This document shows, one piece after another, positions 5,755 to 5,800 of a stretch of DNA of 5,800 bases. Every line of letters starts with the position of its first letter. The stretch's first letter is position 1. This stretch comes from a bacterium (GTDB lineage Bacteria; Dependentiae; Babeliae; Babeliales; UASB340), in the NCBI GenBank assembly GCA_030630075.1, contig DAOVNS010000057.1:1-5800 (forward strand), read 5' to 3'. The notes under the pieces are model-generated. The model did not search any database, had not been told where the DNA came from, and saw only the letters and a program-made list of their open reading frames with translations. The translations under genes were made by a program, and so were the position numbers.

Positions 5755-5800
5755 ATGAATTAAAAAAATTAAATATAAACCTTTTTGGTAAAAGCTATTC
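5751..5800 (+). CDS. zapA: Probable cell division protein ZapA, 5' end only
   Basis: Only the first 16 full codons are in the window, reading MNELKKLNINLFGKSY. The pattern of a short basic lead, a beta strand of alternating hydrophobics and then FGKSY resembles the ZapA N-terminus (xVxIxGxxY), and a ZapB-like coiled-coil gene immediately upstream supports it. ZapA binds FtsZ and bundles its filaments at midcell. An in-frame stop at 5739-5741 rules out a longer N-terminus. No convincing ribosome binding site precedes the ATG, so initiation may rely on coupling to the ATGA overlap. The call rests on few residues plus context. Confidence 0.6.
   Translation, partial: MNELKKLNINLFGKSY

Noticed and set aside
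1..5800. CRISPR array, insertion sequence, toxin-antitoxin pair or defence system
   Set aside because: No spaced direct repeats, transposase motifs or defence-family proteins are seen; all reading frames of substance match housekeeping functions.

Overview
This is a compact, AT-rich bacterial housekeeping segment (roughly one third G+C by eye) with every real gene on the + strand. I found no mobile element, CRISPR array, tRNA or rRNA, and no gene-free stretch longer than 300 bases. The genes in order are miaA, a PpiD/SurA-type membrane-anchored periplasmic folding factor, recA, infC (IF3), rpmI (L35), rplT (L20), a short leucine-zipper coiled-coil protein of ZapB type, and the first 50 bases of a probable zapA.

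The PpiD-like factor together with a ZapB/ZapA-like pair points to a Gram-negative (diderm) bacterium. The low G+C, tight spacing, frequent non-ATG starts, divergent MiaA and RecA motifs and the unusual order ppiD-recA-infC suggest a reduced, fast-evolving genome. A host-associated candidate phylum such as Dependentiae (TM6/Babeliae) fits best, but this is an impression from sequence character, not a demonstrated placement.

Layout: miaA (5-964) ends before a 138-base spacer that holds a promoter-like region, a perfect 7-bp inverted repeat and a T9 run. From about 1103 the genes are tightly packed: ppiD-like to recA has a 7-base gap, and recA to infC an 11-base gap. They are probably one transcript. 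The conserved infC-rpmI-rplT translation cluster follows, with two longer spacers (93 and 45 bases) that can fold into hairpins next to the rpmI and rplT ribosome binding sites, where L20-type feedback control might act. After a 77-base spacer come the coiled-coil gene and zapA, joined by a 7-codon minicistron whose ends abut or overlap both neighbours.

Functionally the block joins tRNA modification, envelope protein folding, recombination, translation initiation and ribosome assembly, and division-ring assembly. I see no clear undescribed system. The points worth a second look are the one-residue insertion in RecA loop L2, the degenerate parvulin domain, the folded spacers and the coupled minicistron before zapA.
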